NCBI GenBank assembly: GCA_964569385.1
Contig: CAZMUM010000002.1
Coordinates: 101,495 to 165,494 of the forward strand
Source: JAADHX01 sp964569385
Lineage (GTDB): Bacteria > Actinomycetota > Acidimicrobiia > Acidimicrobiales > Poriferisodalaceae
Direction: 5' to 3'
Length of the DNA stretch: 64,000 bases
Below the pieces are notes generated by a model that saw only the letters and a program-made list of their open reading frames with translations, ran no database searches and was not told where the DNA came from. The position numbers and the translations under genes were made by a program. Below, piece after piece: positions 1 to 7,679 of the stretch. Position 1 is the stretch's first letter. Each line of letters starts with the position of its first letter.

Positions 1-2
1 AT

Positions 3-956
3 GTGCTCCGCAGTCGAGAGTTGTTGGGCAAATCACCAGTCACGCTGTTGTGCTTCGCCCACGGAACAGCACTCAAGATGTTTGCAAACGAACGGGCTGG
101 CCTCGCGGACTTCCCGACGCGATTCAGCACGTTTGTCGAAGACGAGGGCGTGTTCTCCTTCGGGGACCCCCGCGGCCACGTCGATGTGTGTGCCGCTATC
201 TCGTCGCAACAAGTCGAAGCGGTGCGCGAGGCGTTTCCCGCGTTTCCGTCAGAGCGGATCTTGCTATCGCCCAACGGCTACAACGACGAAGTCTTCATTG
301 AGTCAACCGATGCCGACTATGGCCGAGCTGCGGTTCTCGCCGAACTTACGACTCTGGATGGGCGTCAGCTGCCACCCACCGCGGAGAGGATCGTCGTGTT
401 CTGCGGCAAGTTTGCCGATTGGAAACGGATCGATGCGTTGTTACACGCCGCGGCCAGCTACGAACAGGACGACACCGGAATCGTCACCATCATCGTTGGG
501 TCGGGCCCAGCCAAAGACAAGGCCGAACTCTTGGGGCTCGCATATGACGAACTCGGCCTGCGGCGAACGTTCTTCGTCGGACCCAAGGCACAGACCGACC
601 TCGCACGAATCTTCGCCTCAGCCGACGTTGGTTGCTTCCCCTCGCGCGATGAGCCGTTTGGACTGGTGTTCATCGAGTGCATGGCGAGTGGTACCCCGGT
701 GATCGGAGTCAACTCGGGTGGGCCGCGAGATTTCGTGACAACCGAAGTGGGCGCACTCGTAGCCGAGACCACAGACCGGTCCGCCCTAGCGTCGTCGCTT
801 GCCGCGACGGTGCGCGAAGCCATCGCCGATGACTGGAAGACGACAAAGGGAAGTGTCGGGGCAAGTATGGTCCGCGGCCGCTTCAGCATTGCGAACCAGA
901 CGGCGAATCTCCTGGCTGAGGTAGCGCTACTGCCACGAAGAGTCCAGCCGCGTTGA
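3..956 (+). CDS. Glycosyltransferase family 4 (GT-B fold), 5'-truncated by the window edge
   Basis: This is the C-terminal part of a GT-B glycosyltransferase that moves a sugar from a nucleotide-sugar donor. About 317 residues are visible and the frame is open to the window edge, so the GTG at position 3 is probably internal. The C-terminal donor-binding Rossmann half is clear: a strand reading IVVFCGKFADWKRID, the glycine-rich IIVGSGP turn, and the EPFGLVFIECMASGTPVI segment that carries the EX7E donor motif of GT4 enzymes. The acceptor is unknown; it could be an envelope polysaccharide, a glycolipid or a small molecule. It is followed by a toxin-antitoxin pair on the same strand, with no sign of a functional link. 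The family call is firm and the substrate is not predictable. Confidence 0.8.
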   Translation: MLRSRELLGKSPVTLLCFAHGTALKMFANERAGLADFPTRFSTFVEDEGVFSFGDPRGHVDVCAAISSQQVEAVREAFPAFPSERILLSPNGYNDEVFIESTDADYGRAAVLAELTTLDGRQLPPTAERIVVFCGKFADWKRIDALLHAAASYEQDDTGIVTIIVGSGPAKDKAELLGLAYDELGLRRTFFVGPKAQTDLARIFASADVGCFPSRDEPFGLVFIECMASGTPVIGVNSGGPRDFVTTEVGALVAETTDRSALASSLAATVREAIADDWKTTKGSVGASMVRGRFSIANQTANLLAEVALLPRRVQPR

Positions 957-1033
957 ACCCGCTTGAGTCGAAGGAAGTGTGGTGTCCCGGTCATGGCGGT
1001 CGGTGTGAGCGACCCAGGTGAGCCGTCGAACCC

Positions 1034-1062
1034 TTGCGGAGGTGCGTCATACAAGCTACCAT
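1034..1062 (+). promoter_or_regulatory. Promoter of the RHH/MazF pair, probably leaderless
   Basis: A TTGCGG -35 element (1034-1039) and a TACCAT -10 element (1057-1062) are separated by 17 bp. The -10 ends 6 nt before the ATG at 1069, so transcription should start at or next to the start codon and the mRNA would lack a leader. No Shine-Dalgarno sequence is visible. Confidence 0.55.
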
Positions 1063-1068
1063 TCCTGT

Positions 1069-1320
1069 ATGACGATGCTCAGTTTCAGGGTCGACGGCGC
1101 CGAGGCGACGGCTGCCCAGCGGTGGGCCGACGAGCTGGGCATCGACAAGTCCGAGCTACTTCGCGAGGCACTGCACCGCTATCTCACTCGGCTCGCCTCC
1201 GAACATGAGGCCGATAGGTGGCTGGAGACGCCACTTAACGCCGACGAGTTAGCGCTCAACCAGATCGCAGCGTGGGGACTCGCCGAAGACTGGTCGGACT
1301 GGTCGAATGCGGCACGGTGA
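1069..1320 (+). CDS. Ribbon-helix-helix antitoxin of a MazEF-like module
   Basis: An 83-residue protein with a short N-terminal strand (MLSFRVDGAEA) followed by two helices ending near RYLTRLASE, the layout of a MetJ/Arc-type ribbon-helix-helix DNA-binding domain. The acidic, tryptophan-rich tail (about residues 48-83) is the usual toxin-neutralising part. The ATG at 1069 is preferred over a GTG at 1018 because a good -10 element ends 6 nt before it; a second ATG at 1075 is possible. The gene overlaps the MazF gene downstream by 14 bp, the typical coupled antitoxin-toxin order. It should repress its own promoter and bind MazF. Confidence 0.8.
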   Translation: MTMLSFRVDGAEATAAQRWADELGIDKSELLREALHRYLTRLASEHEADRWLETPLNADELALNQIAAWGLAEDWSDWSNAAR

Positions 1321-1612
1321 AGTCTGGTTCGCAGAGACGCCCGGCGGCGACCGCCCGGTGTTGATACTCACCCGAGATCCGGTGGCTGACCGCATCGGCT
1401 CCGTGGTGGTAGCGGCCATTACGCGAACCGTCCGAGGTATGGTCTCTGAGCTCGAGCTGACTCCTGACGACGGAGTCCCAACCCATTGTGTCGTCAACTT
1501 CGACAACATCCACACAATTCCACGCGCCGCCTTTCGGCGCCAGATCACCAAACTCGAGTCACCTCGACTTGCCCAGGCATGCCGGACACTGCGAGATGCC
1601 AACGGGTGTTGA
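1307..1612 (+). CDS. mazF: MazF/PemK-family mRNA interferase toxin
   Basis: A 101-residue MazF/PemK protein. It opens with the family signature RHGEVWFAETPGGDRPVLIL, carries the central VVAAITRT segment and the ELELTPDDGVPT strand, and ends with the conserved VVNFDNIHTI...FRRQITKL block. The family cleaves mRNA in a sequence-specific, ribosome-independent way as an SH3-like dimer. The start overlaps the antitoxin gene by 14 bp, consistent with translational coupling. Length and motifs are complete, so it looks functional. The cleavage sequence cannot be read from the protein. Confidence 0.87.
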   Translation: MRHGEVWFAETPGGDRPVLILTRDPVADRIGSVVVAAITRTVRGMVSELELTPDDGVPTHCVVNFDNIHTIPRAAFRRQITKLESPRLAQACRTLRDANGC

Positions 1613-3180
1613 TACCGCCCGATGGCCTTCGTTCGCACCTTCTCGAGGTGACCGAACTGTTGACGCGAATAGCTGCGTCGAAGGATCTACTCGATGGTCT
1701 CTCGGTCGAAGAACGCACAGCGTTCCTCAATGCCGCTGGCGATGTGTTCTGTCGCGATCCGGTGGAGCGACGACAGCGGGTGAGAGCCCGCCGTCGCAAG
1801 GTTCGGGCCGAGAAGATTCGGCGCGATGAGGATGTGCTCGCCGAAACGGGGATCCGCAGGCTGCGAGACAAGCCGGTGTTCACGACGCCGAATGTGTTCC
1901 CTCCGGAGCCCTTTGCGCAGTCCGACATGGACGACCCACTGTTTCGAGAGACCGTCGAGCCTCAGCACTGCTACGTGTGCAAGACGAAGTACTCCGTCGT
2001 GCATCATTTCTACGACCAGTTATGCCCCGACTGTGCTGAACTGAACTACACAAAGCGCAGTGAACTGGCTGATCTCTCCGGTACGACCGCTCTGCTCACT
2101 GGCGGGCGAGTAAAGATCGGTTACCAGGCTGGTGTCAAACTTCTTCGTTGTGGCGTCGACCTGATCGTGGCCACTCGTTTCGCGCGGGACGCGGCTGCAC
2201 GCTACGCGGCCGAGCCCGACTTTGCGGAGTGGGGCGGTCGCCTGCAGATCTTCGGGCTCGATCTTCGGCACACGCCGAGTGTCGAAGCGTTTTGTCATCA
2301 CATTGTGAGCACCCGTGACAGGCTCGACTTCATCATCAACAACGCGTGCCAGACGGTGCGGCGACCGCCCGACTTCTATCGCCACATGATGGAGCGGGAG
2401 TCGGCCGCCATCGAAACGCTCACACCCGAGGTCCTGGCACTCGTGGGTGCCTACGAAGGTTTACGCGGCTACGACATGTTGCCAGCCCAGGCTTCGGGAG
2501 TAGCGCTCGAGGTCGACGCTAGTGAGTCGCCAGACGATGTGGCCAACAATGTGGCCGGTCTGACTCGGGCCGCCGAGCTCTCGCAGGTGCCGCTGCTCCC
2601 GGACGAGCGCGGCGGTCTGGGTAACGAATCCAACCGTGCCCTGTTTCCCGTGGGTCGCCTCGACCAGGACCTCCAACAGGTTGATCTACGCGACCGGAAC
2701 TCGTGGCGTTTGTTGTTGCACGAGGTCTCATCGGTGGAGCTGCTCGAAACCCAACTCGTCAACGCGGTCGCGCCATTTGTGATCAACGCTCGGCTCCGGC
2801 CTTTACTCGAGGCGACGCCCGGTGCACACAAACATGTTGTCAATGTGTCGGCTGTCGAAGGACAATTCTACCGACGGTTCAAAACCACCAGACACCCTCA
2901 CACCAACATGGCCAAAGCGGCACTGAACATGATGACTCGCACCTCGGCGGCCGATTTCAAGACCGACGGCATTCACATGAACAGCGTCGATACTGGTTGG
3001 ATCTCAGATGAGGATCCGGTGGGCAAGGCCAACGAAAAGAGGGTCGAACATCGCTTCCATCCACCGCTCGACATTGTTGATGGCGCCGCACGCATCGTCG
3101 ACCCGATCATCGACGGTGTCAACACAGGTACCCATGTGTGGGGTCAATTCCTGAAGGACTATCAACCGACCGACTGGTAG
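1579..3180 (+). CDS. Large SDR-fold oxidoreductase with N-terminal helical region and CxxC-CxxC zinc ribbon
   Basis: About 533 residues from the ATG at 1579, which overlaps the end of mazF by 34 bp; GTG codons at 1606 and 1648 are alternatives, and clear domain similarity begins only near 1648. In order there is a basic helical region, a zinc-ribbon-like block (CYVC...CPDC), and a Rossmann fold with the turn TGGRVKIGY instead of the classical TGxxxGIG. The usual YxxxK catalytic pair is replaced: the lysine lies in HTNMAK, where the Tyr position is Thr. The serine region (NVSAVEG) is present, with a Tyr and Arg cluster (FYRRF) just after it. This resembles a divergent SDR group with conserved RVKIGY and HTNMAK motifs. 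An NAD(P)-linked role is likely; the substrate is unknown. Confidence 0.65.
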   Translation: MPDTARCQRVLIPPDGLRSHLLEVTELLTRIAASKDLLDGLSVEERTAFLNAAGDVFCRDPVERRQRVRARRRKVRAEKIRRDEDVLAETGIRRLRDKPVFTTPNVFPPEPFAQSDMDDPLFRETVEPQHCYVCKTKYSVVHHFYDQLCPDCAELNYTKRSELADLSGTTALLTGGRVKIGYQAGVKLLRCGVDLIVATRFARDAAARYAAEPDFAEWGGRLQIFGLDLRHTPSVEAFCHHIVSTRDRLDFIINNACQTVRRPPDFYRHMMERESAAIETLTPEVLALVGAYEGLRGYDMLPAQASGVALEVDASESPDDVANNVAGLTRAAELSQVPLLPDERGGLGNESNRALFPVGRLDQDLQQVDLRDRNSWRLLLHEVSSVELLETQLVNAVAPFVINARLRPLLEATPGAHKHVVNVSAVEGQFYRRFKTTRHPHTNMAKAALNMMTRTSAADFKTDGIHMNSVDTGWISDEDPVGKANEKRVEHRFHPPLDIVDGAARIVDPIIDGVNTGTHVWGQFLKDYQPTDW

Positions 3181-3251
3181 TGAGGGGTCGCTCAACTTCA
3201 AAGGCCCGACGGTGCTCGCACACCCCTTGCAATGCCACGACGCCACCACGA

Positions 3252-3941
3252 CTAGGCACCGAACCGTTCGGTCAGCCAGTTGGCCATTTGCGTGATCTCG
3301 GCGCGTTGGGCGTCGCGGATCATTTCGGCGAAGGGTACAACTTCGTCGTTGTCGGCGAGGCCACCGCTAAGGACTTGCTGAGACATCATCACAGCAGCCA
3401 TATGGTGGGGGATCATGTCCTGAAGAAACGCCCGATCGAGGTCGTCACCGCGGAGTGCCGTAAGGTCTCGCATCATGGGTGTGTAGTCGACTGCCGTGTC
3501 ACGTTCGGGATACCAGGTTGCGAGCCAGTCCTTCATCTGACTGATTTCGGCGCTCTGGGCTTCGATGATTTGTTCGGCGAACGCTCGCATCTCCGGGTTC
3601 TCGGTGCCGTCGCGCAGGATCGTTGCCGAAGTAATGGCCTCCTCGTGATGGGGGATCATCGTTGTCAGATATTCGAACTCGTCTTCGACGTTCATTCCGG
3701 CCATGGCACCCATCTGGGCCATGGAGCCGTCCGGGCCACTAGTTCCCATCATGTCGGTCATGGCACCCATGTTGCTCTCGACGCCGCCGGTTGTGACTGG
3801 GTTGTCGCTGATGCGAGTCGGTGAGGCACTGTCATCGCGATCGATGTCGTCATCGTCGGCGAAACTGAAGCTTGCACCTGCCATCGCAAGCGCGATGCTG
3901 AGCGCTGCTACGCCTGCTGCGATCATTCTGGGTTTGGACAT
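3252..3941 (-). CDS. Secreted DUF305 protein with two PHH motifs
   Basis: A 229-residue exported protein. The ATG at 3941 is chosen because an AAGGAG ribosome site lies about 10 nt upstream; an in-frame ATG at 3995 has none. A hydrophobic signal segment (about residues 4-27, ending in SFSFA) is followed by an Asp-rich linker and a Met-rich stretch, then the DUF305 domain. The domain is internally duplicated, each half bearing a helix with PHH (MIPHHEEA and MIPHHMAA), the pattern of four-helix DUF305/ferritin-like proteins thought to bind metal. It lies downstream of the sensor kinase on the same strand. A direct repeat shared with the SHOCT gene lies 75-95 bp upstream, suggesting control by the adjacent response regulator. 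The biochemical role is not established. Confidence 0.8.
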   Translation of the reverse strand: MSKPRMIAAGVAALSIALAMAGASFSFADDDDIDRDDSASPTRISDNPVTTGGVESNMGAMTDMMGTSGPDGSMAQMGAMAGMNVEDEFEYLTTMIPHHEEAITSATILRDGTENPEMRAFAEQIIEAQSAEISQMKDWLATWYPERDTAVDYTPMMRDLTALRGDDLDRAFLQDMIPHHMAAVMMSQQVLSGGLADNDEVVPFAEMIRDAQRAEITQMANWLTERFGA

Positions 3942-4017
3942 GTCGGAACTCCTTGGGTCCTGTGGTCGGCGCGTTGCCGTCCTGGCCATCAGCAAACAGC
4001 GGCGGAGGGTAGAGCCG

Positions 4018-4034
4018 GTGGAGATCGTGTGGAG
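4018..4034 (-). promoter_or_regulatory. Putative response-regulator direct repeat upstream of the DUF305 gene
   Basis: Two GTGGAG hexamers (plus-strand orientation) start exactly 11 bp apart, the second within CGTGTGGAG. OmpR/PhoB-family regulators bind direct repeats spaced by about one helical turn. The same paired motif, in the same orientation relative to its gene, recurs at 6478-6499. Confidence 0.4.
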
Positions 4035-4055
4035 GTGGTGTGTGGATCTGGGCCG

Positions 4056-5432
4056 TTATGTGTCCGGGTCAGCGCAGGGCAGCAGGACGGTGAAGGTGGC
4101 ACCGTCGCCGAGTTCGCTGGTGGCATGAACCTGGCCATTGTGGGCTCGGACCAGTTCCGCGACGATCGCGAGACCGACACCTGACCCGGCAATGCCGTCG
4201 CTGGCGGCGCCGCGCCAGAGCCGGTCGAACACGTAGGGAAGTTCGTCATCGCTGATGCCCGGGCCGGTGTCGGCGATGACGAGTCGAACGAGTTGGCCGT
4301 CGGTGTCGACCGTGACACTAACGGTGCCGCCGGGCGGTGTGAATTTCGATGCGTTGGTGAGAAGGTTGGAGATGATCTGGTGAAGGCGAGCGTCGTCGCC
4401 GGCGACGACCGCTGGTGCGAGGTGGGTAGAAAGGTTTATTTCAGCAGCATCGAAGCGGCGTCGTAGTAGTTCGCTGGCGTCCGCAGCGACAACGGCAAGA
4501 TCAACTGGGTGGCAATCAAGGGTTCTGGCGGTGGCCTCGGCCACAGCCAGGGTTTCCAGATCGTCCACGATTCGCCCTAGGCGCAGCAGTTCATCGTGCA
4601 GTGACGCCATCCGGGCGGGTGTGGGTTCGACTAATCCGTCGACGAGTTCTTCGCAGGAGCCTCGCAGGATTGTGAGCGGGGTCCGAAGCTCGTGGGCGAC
4701 ATCGGCGACGAGGTTGCGGCGGAGTTCGTCGTTACGTGCCAGCGTGTCGGCCATGCGATCGAAGGCTGCACCGAGCTCCCGCAGTTCGCCGGGAGCGTCG
4801 ACGAGTCCGGCGCGGGCGGTCTGGTCGCCGCTTTCCAACTGGCGAGCGGCCGCAGTCAGGGCCACCACCGGTCGGGTGATGCGCCGGGAGACGAATATGG
4901 CAGCGGCGAACGCAACCAGGGCGGCGAGCGCTGCGCCGACCGCCACCGTGCGGGCCAGCGCGTCGCTGAGCCCCTGTTCAGGCGTGGGGAGCCCACTCGA
5001 TGGAAACCGAAGCGTGACGGTCCCGATGGTTTCGCCGCCAACCTCGACCGGGAAGAGCTTCGGCGCGCCGAGTGCGCCGGATGGGGCACCGAGTTCAAGC
5101 ATTCGACTCATGCGGTCACCCATGCCCGGTGGGAACGGATCAACAAGTGCACCAGCAACATCGGACAGGGTCAGTTCGGCGCCAGACGTTGTGGCCAAAA
5201 CCAACGCCGCCCTGACGTCTGCGGTCTCCCAGCCCCCAGCATCTTGATACGCGGCCCCAGCTGCCGCGGCGATATCTAGGCCGCGCTGCTGCTGCTGAGT
5301 ACGTACCAGATCGGAGACTTCACGGTTTGCTGTGACGAGCACGAGCGCGGACAGAACTGCTGTCGCCGCCAGCGCTACTGCGACGAACGCCAACGCTAAG
5401 CGAACGCCGAGCGAGCCGAGCAGCTTATGCAT
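4056..5432 (-). CDS. Membrane sensor histidine kinase (HAMP, HisKA, HATPase)
   Basis: A 458-residue sensor kinase, the partner of the response regulator just upstream. The ATG at 5432 starts the protein at a short cytoplasmic tail and overlaps the regulator stop by 8 bp. TM1 is at about residues 10-33 and TM2 at about 160-182, enclosing an extracytoplasmic sensor of roughly 125 residues that is rich in Gly, Pro and Ala. A HAMP linker follows, then the HisKA helix with phospho-acceptor His247 in VAHELRTPL. The HATPase has an N box near Asn356/Asn360, a G1 box DTGPGIS and a G2 box GSGVGLAI. All catalytic motifs are intact. The stimulus is unknown; the associated DUF305, SHOCT and peroxiredoxin genes suggest envelope, metal or redox stress. 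Confidence 0.9.
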   Translation of the reverse strand: MHKLLGSLGVRLALAFVAVALAATAVLSALVLVTANREVSDLVRTQQQQRGLDIAAAAGAAYQDAGGWETADVRAALVLATTSGAELTLSDVAGALVDPFPPGMGDRMSRMLELGAPSGALGAPKLFPVEVGGETIGTVTLRFPSSGLPTPEQGLSDALARTVAVGAALAALVAFAAAIFVSRRITRPVVALTAAARQLESGDQTARAGLVDAPGELRELGAAFDRMADTLARNDELRRNLVADVAHELRTPLTILRGSCEELVDGLVEPTPARMASLHDELLRLGRIVDDLETLAVAEATARTLDCHPVDLAVVAADASELLRRRFDAAEINLSTHLAPAVVAGDDARLHQIISNLLTNASKFTPPGGTVSVTVDTDGQLVRLVIADTGPGISDDELPYVFDRLWRGAASDGIAGSGVGLAIVAELVRAHNGQVHATSELGDGATFTVLLPCADPDT

Positions 5433-6120
5433 CTCGGCCCACGCCGAACCGGTAGCCGACGCCAAGCACCGTCTCGATGATCGCAGGGTCACGGGAGTCG
5501 ATTTCGATCTTACGCCGCAAGTTCTTGACATGAGAGTCGATGGTGCGCTCGTACCCTTCATACTCATATCCGCGCACACGGTTGATCAGCTCGAATCGCG
5601 AAAACACCCGTCCTGGGGTCCCGGCAAGCGCTGCGAGTAGCCCCCATTCTGTCGGTGTAAGTTCCACTGCCACCCCACGCACCAACACCTCGCGGCGATC
5701 CTCATCGATCACTACATCTCCACCCCCGAAACTCGTGCGCGACACGGCCGGCTCGGCCCCTCCTCGACGTAGGAGCGCCTGTATTCGCAGCACTAGTTCG
5801 CGTGGACTGAATGGTTTCGTGACGTAGTCGTCGGCACCCAACTCGAGACCTCGAATGCGGTCCGCCTCAGCAGACTTGGCGGTCAGCATTAGGATCGGCA
5901 CATTGCTGGTGCGTCGAACTTCACGGGCCACCTCCTCCCCAGTTATGTCAGGCAGGCGAAGGTCAAGCAGGACCAGATCCGGAGCGGTCTGTTCTATCAA
6001 GGTCAACGCCTCAGCGCCCGACCCGGTAGTCAACACATCGAGCCCCTCACGCTCCAAATAGGAGCGCAACATCTCCCGAATCTTAACCTCGTCCTCGACT
6101 ACCAACACGGTTCGCGCCAT
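5425..6120 (-). CDS. OmpR/PhoB-family response regulator
   Basis: A 231-residue regulator. The receiver domain has the acidic pair near residues 10-11, the phospho-acceptor Asp53 in LLDLRLPD, Thr80 and Lys102 in TKPF. The C-terminal winged-helix domain contains VELTPTEWGLLAALA and ends with NLRRKIE...ETVLGVGYRF, typical of OmpR/PhoB output domains. It is the first gene of the pair, and its stop overlaps the kinase start, so the two proteins should be made in a fixed ratio. Candidate targets are the DUF305 and SHOCT genes, which share a GTGGAG-N5-GTGGAG repeat in their upstream regions. Confidence 0.92.
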   Translation of the reverse strand: MARTVLVVEDEVKIREMLRSYLEREGLDVLTTGSGAEALTLIEQTAPDLVLLDLRLPDITGEEVAREVRRTSNVPILMLTAKSAEADRIRGLELGADDYVTKPFSPRELVLRIQALLRRGGAEPAVSRTSFGGGDVVIDEDRREVLVRGVAVELTPTEWGLLAALAGTPGRVFSRFELINRVRGYEYEGYERTIDSHVKNLRRKIEIDSRDPAIIETVLGVGYRFGVGRDA

Positions 6121-6187
6121 CTAACGATCTTACGCTCAACACCAACCCAGCAGCCGTGGGCCAACCCGGATGGGGCCCGCCATAGCC

Positions 6188-6412
6188 TCAGGACCCGTCG
6201 AGCACCTTCCGCCTTTCGCGGTAATCCTCGGCGGTGATCGTGCCAGCGGCAAAGCGCTCATCGAGAACTTGACGAGCCGACCCTCCGAGCGGGTCAGACC
6301 GAGGCGTGAGACCTCGCACCAGGAACACCAAACCGACGACGACGAACGCCCACCACAACACCATCATCAACGCTCCTGCCCAACCAAAGCTATGACCATA
6401 ATTCCACATCAT
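6188..6412 (-). CDS. Small membrane protein with C-terminal SHOCT domain
   Basis: A 74-residue protein with one transmembrane helix (about residues 12-34, rich in Trp, Val and Leu) and a C-terminal SHOCT domain, recognised by the ARQVLDERFAAGTITAEDYRERRKVL pattern (short helix, turn with GxIxxxEY/DY, short helix). SHOCT modules are oligomerisation elements often found on small membrane proteins. The gene lies just upstream of the response regulator on the same strand. A tandem 11-bp repeat at 6478-6499 in its upstream region may be the regulator binding site. The exact function is unknown. Confidence 0.78.
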   Translation of the reverse strand: MMWNYGHSFGWAGALMMVLWWAFVVVGLVFLVRGLTPRSDPLGGSARQVLDERFAAGTITAEDYRERRKVLDGS

Positions 6413-6477
6413 TTCTGAATCTCCTTGTTCGACTTACACCCTCACTAAACACCCGCCCGGCGTGATTGGCATGTGAA

Positions 6478-6499
6478 CCGTGTGGAGACCGTGTGGAGA
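6478..6499 (-). promoter_or_regulatory. Perfect tandem 11-bp repeat upstream of the SHOCT gene
   Basis: Two back-to-back copies of CCGTGTGGAGA. The period of 11 bp and the core GTGGAG match the element at 4018-4034. It lies 66-87 bp upstream of the SHOCT start and about 130 bp upstream of the divergent peroxiredoxin gene, so it could act on either. Confidence 0.45.
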
Positions 6500-6625
6500 T
6501 CAAAGACAGGCTCCGCTCAACGGCCTCGCGAATACTTTTGAGAACCGCGTCTTGTCATAATGTACGCCTCTGCCGATATCCAGTACCGCGAATGCGAGAC
6601 TGGATCCCCAAAAGGAGACTTGACA

Positions 6626-7264
6626 ATGGCCCTACGCCTCGAAGACGAAGCCCCGAATTTCACAGCGGACACGACGGACGGGGAACTAACGTTCCATGAC
6701 TGGAAGGCTGGCTCGTGGGCCGTGTTTTTCAGCCACCCAGCCGACTTCACTCCGGTGTGCACGACCGAGCTTGGCCGAACCGCAGCACTCCAGGGCGAGT
6801 TCGCGAAACGCAACACAAAGGCTATGGCGCTTTCGGTTGATCCAATAGAAGATCACCACGGTTGGGCGCCCGACATCGGCGAGGTCTCCGGGACATCGTT
6901 GAACTTCCCAATTGTGGCTGACCCCGACCGAAAGGTCGCCGAACTCTACGACATGATTCACCCCGGAGCAGGCGACACTTCCACGGTCCGGTCGGTGTTT
7001 ATCATCGATCCCAACAACAAGCTTCGCCTCACACTCACATATCCAAAATCGGTCGGTCGAAACTTCGACGAAATCGTACGCGTGCTCGATGCTCTTCAGG
7101 CAACGGATCTCAATCCGATTGCTACTCCCGCCGATTGGCAGCCGGGCGAGCGGGTTGTCGTGTCTCCCGCCATGTCGACCGCCGATGCACAGGACCGTTT
7201 CCAGAACGTGGTCGAAGTTAAGCCATACCTTCGATACGCCGACGATCCTACGGCGCAGTCGTAA
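6626..7264 (+). CDS. 1-Cys peroxiredoxin (Prx6 family)
   Basis: A 212-residue thiol peroxidase that reduces peroxides in the cytosol. The start at 6626 is fixed by an AAAAGGAGA ribosome site upstream. The active-site signature is HPADFTPVCTTE, with peroxidatic Cys45, Thr42 and Pro43; the supporting Arg122 lies in STVRSVFIID. The protein has no other cysteine, and it has the long C-terminal arm of Prx6 enzymes, so it must use an external thiol or small-molecule reductant. A CATAAT hexamer at 6556-6561 is a candidate -10 element. The divergent neighbours are the SHOCT and two-component genes. Confidence 0.92.
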   Translation: MALRLEDEAPNFTADTTDGELTFHDWKAGSWAVFFSHPADFTPVCTTELGRTAALQGEFAKRNTKAMALSVDPIEDHHGWAPDIGEVSGTSLNFPIVADPDRKVAELYDMIHPGAGDTSTVRSVFIIDPNNKLRLTLTYPKSVGRNFDEIVRVLDALQATDLNPIATPADWQPGERVVVSPAMSTADAQDRFQNVVEVKPYLRYADDPTAQS

Positions 7265-7399
7265 GTCAGGCGAGTTCAAGTGGTGATTGCGAGCAGAGGA
7301 GTCTCGTCCAGGGCCCGTCGATGTGGAGTTCGCCATCGTCGCGGACCTGCAGATGGACGAGCTGGAAAGCCCCCTCGGTGTCCCGAGGTAGTTGGACGA

Positions 7400-7440
7400 G
7401 GGGCAAGTTCAAGTCTTGCCTGCGTCGCCTGCCCCTTTTT
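7400..7440 (+). terminator. Possible intrinsic terminator after the peroxiredoxin gene
   Basis: GGGGCA (7400-7405) can pair with TGCCCC (7430-7435), directly followed by TTTTT. An internal GGCAAG/CTTGCC stem competes within the loop. It lies about 136 nt after the peroxiredoxin stop. Confidence 0.4.
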
Positions 7441-7663
7441 GCGATGGCTGCAAGCGGGTCGCGCCGAGCTGAAATTCGCAGTGAGCTCACACGACGAAGG
7501 GTTTGGCCGCTGTGCAACTTCGTGCTTGACAAGGCAGATGTGTAGGAGCTCTCGCCAGTAGACAGCAGCAACTAACGAGCAGTACACGACTATGCGTTCC
7601 GGTTCCATTCGGCCCCGATCCCACTCGGGTAGCAGATTCCGACTTGACTCGTCTTTCTTAATG

Positions 7664-7677
7664 TTCTTAACTAAGAA
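7664..7677 (+). promoter_or_regulatory. Candidate ROK-repressor operator overlapping the operon promoter
   Basis: TTCTTAACTAAGAA is a near-perfect palindrome (TTCTTA-AC-TAAGAA) ending 2 nt before the ATG at 7680. A further half-site TTCTTAA lies at 7655-7661. ROK-family repressors commonly bind AT-rich palindromes of this sort, so autoregulation of the whole sugar operon is plausible. Confidence 0.5.
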
Positions 7678-7679
7678 AC

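Larger units (their letters stand above)
7265..7679. other. Non-coding stretch between peroxiredoxin and ROK genes
   Basis: No convincing gene. Several reading frames are open but none has a plausible start and family signature. It contains a terminator-like hairpin (7400-7440) and, at the right end, a palindrome that may be the ROK operator. A segment at 7402-7419 resembles a tRNA T arm, but no acceptor partner was found upstream. Confidence 0.5.

Noticed and set aside
458..1054. Long minus-strand frame opposite the glycosyltransferase
   Set aside because: It is antisense to a clear gene and its translation is low-complexity Arg/Ser/Pro with no domain.
4531..5247. 238-residue plus-strand frame opposite the histidine kinase
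   Set aside because: It is a Ser/Ala/Arg-rich shadow of the kinase in a high-GC gene, with no family features.
7402..7419. A tRNA T-arm-like segment (GCAAG-TTCAAGT-CTTGC)
   Set aside because: No matching acceptor strand, D arm or anticodon arm was found in the upstream 90 nt. The stem is better explained as part of a terminator-like structure.
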